Source: Megalopta genalis (Eukaryota > Arthropoda > Insecta > Hymenoptera > Halictidae). From it: 64,000 nt of DNA. The stretch covers positions 44,335,087 through 44,399,086 of the forward strand of contig NC_135013.1 of assembly GCF_051020955.1 (NCBI RefSeq), in the 5' to 3' direction. The notes beneath the pieces are model-generated. The model made no database searches and was not told the DNA's origin. It saw nothing but the letters and a program-made list of their open reading frames with translations. Each line of letters starts with the position of its first letter. The stretch's first letter is position 1. Positions 1 through 12,082 of the stretch are shown one piece after another. Made by a program: the position numbers and the translations under genes.

Positions 1-114
1 CTGTAAATACTGTGGTTGCCTTATGTGGTAAGTAAAGGGTTAAGCTATACATTCGCTAAAATGTTGGTACTGGTAGGAATTCAGTAGAATGTAATTGTCT
101 CACGGGCCACGACC

Positions 115-617
115 TCAACTACGATATACGTTTGACATAAAACGAGCTCGAACTTCGAAACACATTTTTCTCATCCTGTTTTCCTGCAGCAACAAATATG
201 CATTACATATCATGTGGAAAAGCTTTTGCGGCGATTTTTGCGCTCCCATTTCTATTTCATTTGAGTTCTGATAGAAAGTTTCGTACTGTTGACTACATAA
301 TGTATTGCAATACATAGCAGTAATTTCGGCGGTGGAGAAAAATAATGTAAAAAGTTCATAAAGCGTTCGTCACATTCGTCTTTGTTTTCGTGTTTCAATC
401 TGTCGTAGTGACTGTAATTTTACGGATGAGAGATTTTCCGGATTCCTCGCTGGGTCGACAGGAAATAGAAGATTAAAAAGTCGAAGAAAACGTACTAGCT
501 CTGTAAGTTGATTCCTTTCGTAAATCCTTTCCACTTTTTCAAAGCTAATTACATCTCGATTTGTATGAACGCTACTTAGAAGCAGTTTCCGTATGTCACG
601 TGAAACTTCTCTTAACA
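115..617 (-). CDS. putative 3' end of an unrecognised gene (two exons)
   Basis: Two minus-strand stretches in the same frame (374-617 and 115-292) are separated only by a TGA and would be joined by an 81-base intron (donor AAT|GTGACG at 373-372, acceptor TATGTAG at 293-294). Joining restores one frame, replacing the stop with Ile, and yields about 140 residues. The segment is basic and helical-looking (for example RDIRKLLLSS, TELVRFLRLFNLLFPVDP, and near the end MRKMCFEVRARFMSNVYRS). Codon use is mixed and not low-complexity, unlike nearby AT-rich spurious frames. The 5' boundary is only guessed (AAAG before 617) because a TAA lies just upstream. No family was recognised. It could be a real small gene, a decayed one, or chance. 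Confidence 0.3.
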
Positions 618-936
618 CTTTACATGCGGCGCGGTTTTATGAAAAACCTTCATGCGGAGCCAGCGTTTTTTCCTGGATTAAACTGTTATTTTACAAATAA
701 ACAAAATTATAATTAAATTACAGTTTGTAAATTAGCAATCAATTGACAAGTAAACTTCACAAATATTTAAATTAAATGCTGAAAATATTCGTAATATTAA
801 ATGAAAATGTATGTACCTGACGGAAGATTAAAGAAATCCAGGTAAATTGCTATTTCGCATTCGTTCCCAGTCGAATCGAAAATGACTAGTAGTTTGTACC
901 ACCGATACTGGTACCGAACAGCACATGATCAGTGTA

Positions 937-1159
937 TTCAGGAAAAGTCGCTACGCAAGGAATGGAGTGGCGACGCATGCGCATCCATCTACCGGATGAA
1001 CATTATAATTCCGAACTACGATGGTGACGCGACGCGATGCAGAGCTGCAAATACAATACAGTACAATAAGTGCCACTCTGTAGACGCGCCACGCAACTAT
1101 GCGGGACTACCGCGCATGCGCCGCCTGCTCCCACCCCTTGCGTAGCGACTTTTCCTGAA
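937..1159. mobile_element. MITE with 24-bp perfect TIRs, TA target site
   Basis: A 223-bp element with perfect 24-base terminal inverted repeats (937-960 and 1136-1159, beginning TTCAGGAAAAGTCGCTACGC) and TA directly outside each end (935-936 and 1160-1161). The inner parts are also partly palindromic, with GCATGCGC on both sides, and the element is unusually GC/CpG-rich. The open frame across it (882-1145) is a by-product of its composition. TA duplication and simple structure fit a Tc1/mariner-superfamily MITE. The perfect ends suggest a fairly young insertion. Only one copy was seen in this window. Confidence 0.85.
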
Positions 1160-1583
1160 TAGCGCCCCGTTAACGTTATTTTGTGTCATGACACAAATGT
1201 TGTACTAGTGGCTGATATAGTGTTAATTTATAGCCAGGATACTAACACAGACAAAGAGTATAGAGTGTTTTTTTCAATTTCCACAAAACCACCTGATATT
1301 TTTTGGTGAAATCTTAAAATTATTCCGTAATAATTAAAAGAAAATGCATCGATAGCATTTTAGGGTTAAGAAAAGAAATCATATACATAGGTATATGATC
1401 ACATTCATAGATATAATATTATAATAATATTACGTTTATAATTATAATAATTATAAATGTAGATTTATATATTTTACCAAAAGGCAATTGCGAAATTTCC
1501 ATAAAGCTACAAGTGTTTTTAAGCAAATAACATCAGCCTTAACAAAGATTTCTTCTATATTTCGTGACCAATATTTACTATAA

Positions 1584-1853
1584 TTACCATTTTTTTCGAA
1601 CAACATTGAAAATTCGATCAGGCATTGATGAAATCAAATTACGAAAAGTTTCTGCTTCGATAGATGACCTTTCTTCGATCACGCCAGTTCGCAATTCAGA
1701 AACAGAGTTACACTGTGTGCAATTGTCATAACATTCCTTGAAATTATTTCCTAGAGATCTTAGTAATCTAACCACTGATTTGTTTGTTTCCTGATGCAGG
1801 CCAAAAAATGAAGAGTCACTCTCAATTTCTTCGCAAAATGGTATTAAAACCAT
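1584..1853 (-). pseudogene. Tc1-like transposase C-terminal relic (tentative)
   Basis: An 89-codon minus-strand frame ends in a sequence resembling the C-terminus of Tc1-family DDE transposases: NSVSELRTGVIEERSSI followed by ETFRNLISSMPDRIFNVVRK. The family pattern is an SV-ELK--I-EEW--I--E motif, then -L--SMP-R---VI and usually G-G-TKY. Here the final glycine-rich tail is replaced by KKW and a stop, and the expected catalytic region upstream (NP-E-LW) is not seen. The frame stays open for some codons beyond the ATG, so 1853 is arbitrary. It could instead be a host exon. I consider a decayed transposon more likely. Confidence 0.4.
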
Positions 1854-2230
1854 CTCTAAAAATTTCGTATGTTGTGTCGAATATATTTTATAATTAATTC
1901 AACGAATTAGTATTTTTTTAATTTCTTTTCCTAATTTGGTATGTACTGGCACGATTTATATAAATCGTTATTTAGAAATTGTTAGGAAATGAAACCAATT
2001 TTACAATGAGTCGTAACATCGGTAGTGGTTGGTTGATGATTCGAGCTGCAGTCAGAGCCAATAAAAAACCATCAATCTATCATTAATTAATTAAAAAATT
2101 AATTCGATACAATATACGGAGTTGTTGGAAATGGTTTTGGTACTATTTTTCATAGGTAATGAGAGTAACAACCACGTTTTTCCGCATGATAACGTAGCAG
2201 AAAATGTCTGATATTTATAAGTTATAAGTA

Positions 2231-2427
2231 GAAAGCGGATTTTATGCATTTATGGCAAAAATGGATAGATGAAACATGAAACAGTGAAAAGATTACACGT
2301 AATTAAAAATGTTGATGTATTAATTCTAATTTATTAAAATTATTTAAGCAAGGAAAAATGATGCACTAGGCTCCTGTGTCCTGCAATTGACGCAGACAAT
2401 TCTTATTTTGCATAAAGATCTGCAATC
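2231..2427. mobile_element. GACTGCGGATTTTATGC-type MITE, copy 1
   Basis: A 197-bp AT-rich element flanked by TA on both sides. The left end reads GAAAGCGGATTTTATGCATT and the right end, reverse-complemented, reads GATTGCAGATCTTTATGCAA, so the ends are diverged inverted repeats of the family whose clearest members are at 13897-14093 and 55182-55376. No coding capacity. Non-autonomous element of Tc1/mariner type by its TA target. Confidence 0.6.
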
Positions 2428-2429
2428 TA

Positions 2430-4849
2430 GTTATAAACAAGCGAAATCAATATTCCTCATTGATAACTTTTATGAGGAATCAGAATTACATTGAATATAA
2501 GCATTGCAAATTTGTTGCAATGTCTGCGCATGCCGTAAATGCATAAAGCTACCGGAATAGGGTTTCTCTCAACATTATAACTTTTATGACTCACCCAAAC
2601 TTTTCCTCATCAATAATGAGTGTAAGTAACGAAAAACTAATTTCGGATCCCAATAACCATTGCTTTTATCTGAAAACATTTCAATAAGAATAATAATTAC
2701 AAAATAATTGTTATGCAACGACCTCTTTCACGTAGTTTACAACAGTTATGATCCCCGTTCAGAACATATTATATATGTAGAGCAGACCATGTACACAGGG
2801 GATTTCCTCGGAGGGGATAAAGATTGTGTTTGATCCTGGAGATCCGTATTCTCCAGTGGTTGGTTCCCGTCCAGCAGCGCTCGGACTGTTTTCTGAATAC
2901 GTAACACCGGCCCGCGGAGAGGCAATCGGCCAAATATTCATGCGACCTTATATCGAGAAATACAAACGGACAATTCGTCTCCCGTGATACGTAAACCGGA
3001 TTATGTGCCCGAGGGCTGGACCAGATTTATCGTAAGTGTCGCTCGCGCGATATTTGCGAACGGCTCCGTTGCACAAACAGCTGCAGGTCCTGGGAAAACT
3101 TTTGTTAAGATAGCCCGGTCCCCCGAGTATTTAGAAACTTGTGGACAAATGAAATTTTCATGAAATTCCGTTCGGTGTGGCTCGGTCTCTTCCCTATCTG
3201 TGTATTAATTCTTGTTTCAGAGACAACATCTTGAGAAATATTCGAACGATATCGAAGTTGTGTTTGGCTTGCGAGAACAATTAGTTAAGTTGATAATTCA
3301 CTGACAAGGCAGGTCTTCCAGATGTCCAATTAGTTTTGAGGAACTAACGATTGGAAGTTATAGTATCCTATCTCTTATTAACTAATTTGAGTGTCATTCG
3401 CCCGGAAAATCTGGAATTCGTTAGAAAAATGTAGTCAAAGTCCGCTACAAGTGGTTTCAAAAATGGCTTTAAACGATCGTTCCTCGTAAATTTTGTGTAC
3501 CTTTTTGGTTTTTATGCATTCGTGTGAGTAGTATACATAATTAGAATAGAAAAGGAAAAGCTTGCGTCTCGAGCCTAATAATGGATACATTTTTTATCCA
3601 TCCATCCCGAAGTTCGAATTCCGTTTAAATATGGTATATTTATATACCATATATATTATATGGTATATATTATAATGAAAAAATATATTTATTTTTTTAC
3701 TTATTACACATTTTCATTATGCATTGTTATTTATATTGTATGTACACCATATTATACAGTTACTTCATCCGTATACTATGTAATATGCATGTTAATGCAT
3801 TTCTAATTTTTTTATCCGATGTAGGAAACGTAAGTAAGATTTTGACTATTATGCAGGTCAAAGAATAATGTTACGAACTAAAATTCGAAAAATTGAACAT
3901 ATCCTATTCATTTAGTTTTCCTATATTAAATAGAAAAATTAGAATGCATTAATAAGCGTGTTTATATGAAATAACTGTATAATACGACATACATAACAAC
4001 GTATACTAAAAATGTCTTATAAGTAAGAAAATAAATAATCTCAAGAACGAGTACGTTAAAAAACAATTCAAACAAAATTAATGAATAAAATTATAAACAA
4101 TCGTGATCGTAGTCAGTTATATTTTCTTCGGTAAGGTTCGTCGTTCGCGTGTTGAGATGTTCACTGCTTAAATATTTCTATCAGTTATTATATTTTTATA
4201 ATTGAACCGAACCGAAAATTGCATTATAGCATCGTATAGGAACGATATTTATAATAACACCGTTGACACGAAAATTGTAGCTTCTATAAAAGTTGTTGAA
4301 GAATTTAACGTAAAATAAGAAACGAAGCGTTCTGCCTGGACGCATCATGGGTGCGGCTCGTTTTGCGTACCGCGGATCGATAAAGAGTCTGAATGAAAAC
4401 CGTTATAAGAAATAAGCAGATGAGATATCCGATATACGTATCAAATTATAAGTGCATCTAATTACCGCCAGATGTAATCAGACAAAAATTGTCATTTGAA
4501 TTTGTACCCTATAGGGCACAATGTGTACATTGCTCATTATTCGTGACGTTGCTTTTTACAAACATTGCAACATCGCCAGGGTAAAGTTCGAAGCGTGTAA
4601 CAGTTATTCATGCAGTGCCAATAATATTAATTAAACGAATGTCCTAGTTCCGTTCTTTCCAGCAATATTGTTAAACTTTTTATCTTCATGTAGAAATGTA
4701 TGTCTGTGCATATAATACAATAATATTACAATAATAATATTACATATATTACAATAATAATTGTAAATAAAGAAATTAATAAAATTAATTAATGAAACTG
4801 AAAACTACAATTCGAAGAAATGTACATTGAATGAAAATTGTTATTATTA
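2430..4849. other. AT-rich non-coding stretch with a GC-richer patch
   Basis: No supported gene. The part at about 2760-3190 is richer in GC, contains restriction-like CG motifs and a 60-codon minus frame (2759-2941) without a recognisable domain; it may be regulatory or an unknown exon. At 3630-3675 there is a run of AT palindromes (TATGGTATAT repeats). At 4112-4153 a short stretch resembles the right end of the TTAA-flanked element at 21455-22288, so a decayed copy probably ends there. If the K2P gene extends past the left edge, this is intron 2. Confidence 0.5.
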
Positions 4850-5018
4850 GACTGTGAATTTTACGCATCTATGGTACAAATGAGTAGATGTAATTTAAAG
4901 AAACAATGAAATTAAAAGAAACCAAAAATGTTCATGTACTGATTTGAATTTATCAAAAATATTACAGAACGAAAGAAAATTGTGCTTGGCTCCAGTATCT
5001 TACTCTAATTTTAGAGTC
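4850..5018. mobile_element. GACTGCGGATTTTATGC-type MITE, degraded copy
   Basis: The left end after TA reads GACTGTGAATTTTACGCATC, clearly the family end. The right boundary is less certain; GAGTC followed by TA at 5011-5020 is the best candidate. Internal sequence (AAACAATGAAATTAAAAG) resembles the copy at 2231-2427. Non-coding. Confidence 0.45.
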
Positions 5019-5544
5019 TAGAAAATGTGTATAAAAATTAATGTCACGCTATTATTTCACATCATGCAATTTCGTTTAAGTACTAAATATATAGAGATTT
5101 TTCATTCTGTGCCCTATTATTCGAACTCTGTTAATCCCTTGCATTCTGTCTTTTTTCAGTTACCTTAATCAGCATTTCTTCGTCTTTAATCATTTTCTTA
5201 ATAGAACGAGACAATTTTTGTTTATCGTTGGTCTCTATTTATTTACTTTTATTCCTAGGTTAAGTAGCAGATTATGTATGAAATCTTTATCACGGTCCGA
5301 GTCGATGATACAGTGCAAGTGATTAATTCATTATTCAAAAAAGGTTATCACTATAAATTATTTGAAATGGCTAAACTTTTCAAATATTACTCACAAAATA
5401 TAATTTTGTTCTAAATTGTTCTTCATTGAAAAGCATTCCATAAATTTTTAGAATATACGATATGTTTTTGTTTATACATGCAAATGTTCTTAATGTCAAA
5501 ATACAGAATAGTTTTAAACCTCTTCTGATAAAACGAAAGTTATA

Positions 5545-5728
5545 CAGTAAATTCTCTCCCAATTGTCCTTCAGCTTTTAAACAAAAATAAACAATTTGGG
5601 AAGAGTAGATACGATTGTTTGAACCTTGCGCCTCGTTTTTACAGTTCTTGGCAATTATAAAAACGAGCCTCTTCCTAAATTGTCCATTTTTGTTTATAAA
5701 CTGAAGCACAATTGAAGAGAATTTACTA
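5545..5728. mobile_element. CAGTAAATTCTC-type palindromic MITE, copy 1
   Basis: 184 bp, TA at both sides (5543-5544, 5729-5730). The ends read CAGTAAATTCTC and GAGAATTTACTA, and the whole body folds back on itself (AAACAATTTGGGAAGAG pairs with CTTCCTAAATTGTCC further right; a central CGTTTTTACAG...AAAAACG stem). The centre is shorter than in copies at 46654 and 49723. The minus-strand open frame crossing it is not a gene. Confidence 0.8.
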
Positions 5729-6762
5729 TATTGAATTTACATGAAAATGTATCGATCCTCATGGATGGTACGAAAAAAGTCACATGAAACACGAAGATGT
5801 CTGAAATTAATCGTCGAGTCGATTAATTAAATTTATCGCGAAAGTTGATACAGTAATCGGAAGAGTCAGGAGTCGCGTGTAGCCTTTGTTTTCAAGGCAC
5901 CGTTACCAGTTGTCAGTGCTCGACGCACTTTATGCCGTTCCAGAAAGCCACTCGTTACCGCGACACACGCGGTAGATCAAATTTTTCGAATACAGAAGCG
6001 ACCAATTAAAAAGTTCGTTACTCGGAATAAAGAAGCCGACACCGAGGCTGGCCCGACGTCGACGGGAACTTTTAGTTGGAAAACTAAGAGTTAATTTAGA
6101 AGAGGCTACCCGTCGACGAAGAGACAAAACACGACAACGCTCGTACTCGACCGCGCTCGGGAATATAATTAAGTGCGACACGTTAATGCAAATTGCTTCG
6201 TACCAGTAACTTCGCGTTATTCATTTACCCACTCATCTAAGTTACATTTCAATGTAATTGTTCCTGAAACTACAGATTTTTCGTTCTCGTAGGAATAAAG
6301 TTCCTCGGATTTTTCAAACGACATTTTAAATGACTGTGTCAGAGGAATACTTTGTTGAATTGTGCGTTATACAGCTTCTGGAAAACTGGGTTAATCCTCG
6401 TACAGTGTCGGATAAAAATATATCATTGCTAGCTACATTCGAGGACACTTTTGTTTGTTAATATTTTCAAGAAATAACACTTTGATTTCTTAGTTTGCTG
6501 TGTTATGAACTTTGAAATTATTATTATTCGGTCGGCATTAAAAAAAGGTTAACGAACGAAGTCAATTAAAATTTCATTCAACGCATTACATATTATACAA
6601 TTCAGATTTTTGTACAGAGATTTGAGGTAAATATAAAATAAAATAAAATGAAAAATAGAATTATTAAATGATATGTAATTTGTTTTGGTGAATGACTTTT
6701 ATAAATCGAGAGAAAAGATTATGTTGAATAGTATAAAAATACGTGTACTATCAATTTGTTAA
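5729..6762. other. non-coding stretch
   Basis: No supported gene. A moderately GC-rich patch at about 5870-6190 has an 83-codon minus frame (5930-6181) rich in Arg/Ser that looks compositional. The rest is AT-rich. Confidence 0.5.
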
Positions 6763-7045
6763 CCCTAGAAAGATAACCATATGACAACGTACGTAAAAGA
6801 TAACCATACGCTTCAGAGGCGCATGCTTTTCTAAGGCGTCAATTTTATACTAACAATGGATATTTATTTAAGTTAATCTAGTCATTTTAAAGGTTTGGCA
6901 TTATTGTAAAAATAAAATGCATTTATATTATATTTTTTTATATTTTAAGTAATTTTAAACTTAAATCACTAGACCTCTATGAAAAATTAACAAAAATCAA
7001 CAGTCTTTCGCAGGCGCCTCTGCGACGTAGGTTATCTTTCTCGGG
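6763..7045. mobile_element. piggyBac-type MITE, CCCTAGAAAGATA ends
   Basis: A 283-bp element flanked by TTAA duplications (6759-6762 and 7046-7049). The ends are near-perfect inverted repeats: CCCTAGAAAGATAACC on the left, and the right end reverse-complements to CCCGAGAAAGATAACC. CCCTAGAAAGATA is the terminal sequence of the canonical piggyBac element, and TTAA is its target. A subterminal GAGGCGCATGC on the left is mirrored by CAGGCGCCTC on the right. No transposase is encoded, so it is non-autonomous. Confidence 0.88.
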
Positions 7046-7049
7046 TTAA

Positions 7050-8475
7050 AGATCTTCGTTTAGCTGTTTATGATATAGACTGCATATTTTAGAAATCATA
7101 TGGAGAAAATAAGTGTATTGCTTTAGGCGTCATTGCGAATTTATAAATGTCATATTATAATAATTCCTCTTTCTTCTTATTATCGAAGGTGGCCGACACT
7201 GTTCTATATTATCCGTATAAAGGTCGCGTATTTATGACTGTCATTATACACGCCGTCGTTGTGTATGTCCAATGGCGTGGTTTGATATTTGTGATCTATG
7301 AGTTTATTTTGATTTATTCTGACATTCTCAAATAATAATGTACGTGCACGTCACAGTATTTCGTCGTTATTTAGTCTATCATTGTCAAACGATAATATGT
7401 GGGCATGTCAGAATATTTTAAATATATAATATTGGCAGTAAATTAGATTCAACAAGTGCTATATTCTGTGGTTATAAACGAAAAGACGTTGCAGAAGTAA
7501 AACTGCACTGGTTAAATAATTATTCTTGCATGTGTGTAATAATGGTTGCATCTTCAATATTAAATGTCAACGGTTTGATAACTTTACAGATAAACTTTCA
7601 AACAAATTTATCGTTTAGAATTAAAAGTAGTTGAATAGTAAAAAGTACATTGAATAATAAAGGTACTAGAATATTGAATTCGTCGAAGATTTAAAAACCC
7701 ATTTCTAAGTGAACTAGCAGTAGCAGTTCATAATGTCTCTGCTACGTAAGTTAGTATGGAATAAGAATTTAGTGTTTTGAAATTTATTCTCAACGATCTT
7801 AGGACTAATATTGATGCAAATATTTTGGAAAATATATTACTTCCAAAATTAAATGTTGAACACTGAACGTATGTATACTTACATAATGGTTTTTTACTTT
7901 GCCAAATTTTCCTTTCAATGTAAGCGTACAAGAAAATAAGTACATAAAAATCACGACTTGTTTATCCACCTATATTTATCCTGTTTCCAATTCTAGAAAT
8001 AATGCTAAATGAATTGAAAAACATTCACATTTTACTTTAAAATATCTGTTAAGAAGTAAATGTTCCTTTAAAATTTTTATCAATCGAATACAAAATAACT
8101 ATTAAAATAAAACTTTTATAACAGAATTAAAGTGTAAATGTAAAACCTAACTTAAAACAGAAATGGAAGTAATTCAGAAGTTAAAAGTTTACTAAGTAAC
8201 TTGTATTTATAAAAGTTTACAGTGAAATTACAGTAAATAATGCAAGAAACGCATTGTTGTTGTTACTATCCAATTTCATCAATCGTTAGCTGTCAAAGTA
8301 CATGGTACCACTGAGAAACGAAGCGATTGCTGTTTTTGTTGAAGTATTCAATCATGTGCTGGTTGGTGGATACGGTTCCCGAAATTAATTTCAGTCTGGC
8401 TTTCGCATTAATGCGCGTGCAGTTGTGATTGACCCAAACTTGGAAATGGTCATAACGCGTTGTACGAAACGTTGA
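7050..8475. other. AT-rich non-coding stretch
   Basis: No supported gene or resolved element. Short open frames (7147-7335 plus, 7728-7931 minus) have AT-driven composition (Ile/Tyr/Asn/Lys) and no motif. Confidence 0.5.
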
Positions 8476-8696
8476 GTAGTGGAGCTGGTTTATGTGAGGT
8501 GACCGATTGCTGTGCCTTTGGTTTGCTTTCTGGCATAATTAACTTCATATCTTTCGAATAAGACATATTAAATATTTTTATTCACAAATGAATACAAAAA
8601 TTGTATGCCTTACACGATAAATATAAAATTAATTATGCCCAAAAACAAACCAAAGGTACAGTAATTGGTCACCCCGTAGTAACTGGCTCCGCTACC
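8476..8696. mobile_element. palindromic MITE (GGTGACCGATTGCTGTGCC stem), copy 1
   Basis: About 220 bp folding into one long hairpin: GTAGTGGAGCTGGTTTATG then GGTGACCGATTGCTGTGCCT and TTGGTTTGCTTTCTGGCATAA on the left are mirrored on the right by the complements ending GTAACTGGCTCCGCTAC. A related copy lies at 37115-37422, showing it is a dispersed element. Boundaries are approximate. Non-coding. Confidence 0.7.
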
Positions 8697-11600
8697 TTAC
8701 ATCTTTATTTAATTATAATTTCTTCGAAGCAACTGTCGCGTTGAATTACCTGTATTCTCCTAAACCTTCAACCAACGAATCATTTCCCTTTATTTCGTAG
8801 GTAAAACTGGTTAATAATAAGAACGTAAAATCTTACTTAGTATTATAACCTGCTAAGTTCTTCGAAATGTCCAAGTGATTAATCTCAAGAAGCAGATGGA
8901 ATAATACATAACGTAATTTTCAATTCAGTGCTTGGTACATCAACACTCAAATGTTTTGTTAACTTTATTAAATTTACAAATTTTAATGTAATGTATAGTG
9001 AAACGCGTAGACTAATCTAATATTAGTATTCTTAGTATATTAGTATATTAGTAGTATATTAGTAGTCTAATATCTATATATATAACATATCTATATATAT
9101 AATATAATATAATATAATATATGTAATGACAAAATAAAATCTTTATGTAAATGAAAGCATTGTACACTCTAGAGACATTATACATATGTACTGTGTGAAC
9201 TTTATGAGTTTCTGGAAAAATGTTTCTTAAGGATGAAGTACATTCTTTATGCTAATTTTGCTTCCTCATTCATTACATAACGACCCCTTGCTTTTCAACA
9301 CTCTTTTATTCTTGTTGTTTTCTCTTAAAGTAAACAAAGAACGGAAACTTTGCATACCACTTATGTAATGCTCTTTCGTGATTACAGAATTCAATGTTCT
9401 CTCCTGAAATAGCTTTAAGATACCTTTCGGGTCTCATTTTCATTTTCTTGTATTTTATCTTCCACTCCTACGGAAAGTGTCATCTCAATGTTCTGCATCT
9501 TTCGTAACATCCTGTCCATACATAAATGTTTTACGAAGGGAGCTATCCTTGAAAAAGACTGAAAAATCTTGTGCGAGTTTATATAATCATCTCTTTCTCT
9601 GGAAGTCATCCTCAAAAGTAGGGAAACAAATTTTACACACAATTATTTTATATATCAATTTTGAGATTTTATCAAAATTGCAAAAAAATAATTTAAACAA
9701 TATAGGATTTATTAATTTGACAGTAATAACTGATATTTACGTTAAAAAAGTGGCTGATTATTTAATAAATTGACAAGTTTCAACGTTATTAGTAAAATTC
9801 GGTAACTTGTGAAAATACGCATCTTTATCGTATATTTTATGAAAAATAGAATTAAAAATGAATTGTTTCATTCGGCGTTCTGAATACAATAGATTTCACG
9901 GCTCTTTATGAATTTGCTTAGTATGTTAAATTTCCGATGATTTGGCGCACCATGAATGAGGAGAATTCTCTTCTCTGTATTTCATATTAAATTTTCGGAG
10001 ATTCAAAAGTATTTGACGTCGTTTTATAATTAGATTGAGCCATTTATCTATTATATCGTAAAAGTAGCGATGATTTCTTTAAAGTTTAAATCGGAGTTGA
10101 AATTTGTCCCGTCTCGCGACCGGCCATTTTCAATCTGGAGAAGAAAGTAAAAGAAACTGCAGGAGGAGTTAGAGAACGGATTAAGACAAAAGAAAGGTTC
10201 GACAGAAAGTTGAGGGAGGGCTTAGAGGATAGAGAAAAATAGAGAAAATGAAAATTGATAGAATAGAGAGGGAGAAATCTGGAAGTATAAGGGGAGGAGG
10301 GAATGGTGGGAAGCAATCGAAATGAGAGGAACGAGTTAGCAGCACAGAATGATTTCATAGAAAGGAGTGGGATTTATTCTATAATTAAACATTACATGTA
10401 CATATGTTGAATTTCTATTTAAATTTTAAAAGGATTAAACACTTAGTATTTTTCGTTTAACATTTAGACAATTATTTCGCCTGATACGTTTGTTTATTTA
10501 ATTTCAAACTCCAAATTATATGTGATAAATAAATAACAATATCTTTTTTTATACAACATTTTCAAGTGATTGTAAAGACCTTGTTTAACTTTGTACTAAA
10601 GTTTTATAATTAATGAATACAGAATCTATGTTATTTTCATTAGATTTTAGAATTTGTGTATTTATTGAGTACGTCATTTGTTGAGATTTATTGTTGGTAG
10701 AATTTCAAGCTTAAGACGATTTAATTAGTGTTTGCTTTCATTCATAATTCGAGAGAATTCTTAATACCTGTGATAAAAGTGAACTGTTCCATTTTAGTTC
10801 TTGTATAATAGCTCACCTGTAAACAATTGAATTGTTTTATCAAAAATAACTTTTGGAAGAAAGAGAGATTCTTACTTGTCAAATCGCTTTTCAATTAATT
10901 CTCTGTTCTTTTCGAGACAGCTTCTTTCATTATAAAAAATTGTGTATACTCTCTGTAGAAAATTTTTTACAAACTTGGACACACAGTAAATGCACAGTAT
11001 AAAGACATTAAAGTACGTTCAAATTCATCAAGAATTTAATAATTAACCAGGCGTTGCTAACACAGTCAATGTTCATTAAACGAATTAAAATGTTTTTCGC
11101 GCGCATCGATGCGAAGGTACAATTTGTTAATTGCCGTGGAAGTCATACGTTTACTGAACCGAGATATAAATACGGTACATGTTGCGATGAAATTTGTTTC
11201 ATGTAACTCTTATTAAATGTGAACAACATTGAAGGTGTTCGTGAAAAATTTGAGGCAAACATTAATTGTGTCTCTTACATTTATAGTTGATATGATTTGC
11301 CGTTTATTGGTATGTTTATAGTAAATGTTTTATTTTTTTTTTACATAAACTGTAGTATATAGTACTTATATGAAATGAGGAATGAATTGTTTTATATATA
11401 CTCAGAGGATCAGTTAAATTAAATAAAAGGAACTTTATTCTATAAAAGGAATTCACAAATCATATATCGAACGGAATAAAAATTGTTTCCCTTTTATTAT
11501 CAATTTAGGTTTGTAACTTCTGTAGTAGCTCAAAAATATTTTTTAAATTATAATAAATTTTTAATAGAAAATTTAATTCTAATAGATTTTTATTATAGAT

Positions 11601-11775
11601 TTAATTCTAACGGATTTTTATTATAGATTTAAATTGCACTCGACTTTTTTCATAGAAACTTAAATTAAAACACATTTTTATAGGAATTTAAATACAAAAT
11701 TTAATTGTAATAGATTTTTAATAGAAACTTAAATTGTAATGGACTTTTAATAGAGATTTAAATTAGTCGATTTTA
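8697..11775. other. AT-rich non-coding stretch with short repeats and a purine tract
   Basis: No supported gene. It includes a TAGTATAT/TATAATA low-complexity stretch at about 9020-9125, the purine-rich tract listed separately at 10136-10360, and at 11560-11760 a degenerate array of about 40-base units with the theme TAATAGATTTTTATTATAGATTTAAATT. Short open frames here overlap on opposite strands (9415-9642 minus, 9477-9773 plus) and lack motifs. Confidence 0.5.
10136..10360 (+). repeat. purine-rich (GA) tract
   Basis: About 225 bases that are overwhelmingly A and G on the plus strand (AGAAGAAAGTAAAAGAAACT, GGAGGAGTTAGAGAACGG, GGGGAGGAGGGAATGGTGGG). The strand asymmetry is sharp against the neighbouring AT-rich DNA. 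The complementary open frame (10086-10358, Ser/Phe/Leu-rich) follows from this composition. It may form triplex DNA or be a decayed GA satellite. Confidence 0.65.
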
Positions 11776-11776
11776 A

Positions 11777-11882
11777 TTTTCCGTCTACTGTGACGGAGTC
11801 ATGGCGTGCAAGAGTGGGGAAAACCGCAAATATAATTAGTAAAATATCGGTATGAGTCAGGAATGGCTCCAGCACAGGAGGT
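11777..11882. mobile_element. TTAA-flanked short repeat, truncated copy
   Basis: The stretch from TTTTCCGTCTACTGTGACGG through AAGAGTGGGGAAAACCGCAA to GGCTCCAGCACAGGAG matches, in opposite orientation, most of the element at 33963-34090. TTAA precedes it at 11773-11776; the other end is lost. Non-coding. Confidence 0.6.
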
Positions 11883-12082
11883 ACAATACACATTATTGGC
11901 TCATCTTCATCTATATATCTATTATTTTGCACGACTTAAGTTATTTAAAGATTGATAAAAATGGCACTAATAGAGATTGCATTTTCGATAGAGGTTTAAT
12001 TTGCATTTTAAAAGCTTCCATCATTAGTAGTGTAAGCGTAAATTTCATGCAGTAATTATTGAAATACTGAATATTGGATATA

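Noticed and set aside
882..1145. 87-codon plus frame
   Set aside because: Coincides with the inverted-end MITE at 937-1159 and follows from its GC-rich sequence.
3560..3630. Possible tRNA T-arm (GTTCGAATTCC)
   Set aside because: The upstream 70 bases do not form an acceptor stem, D-arm or anticodon arm.
5380..5709. 109-codon minus frame
   Set aside because: Half of it is the CAGTAAATTCTC-type MITE; no domain.
5870..5890. Possible K2P exon 3 start (AGGCTAC on the minus strand)
   Set aside because: The following codons read Tyr-Thr-Arg, not the conserved Tyr-Gly-Asn, and no helix follows.
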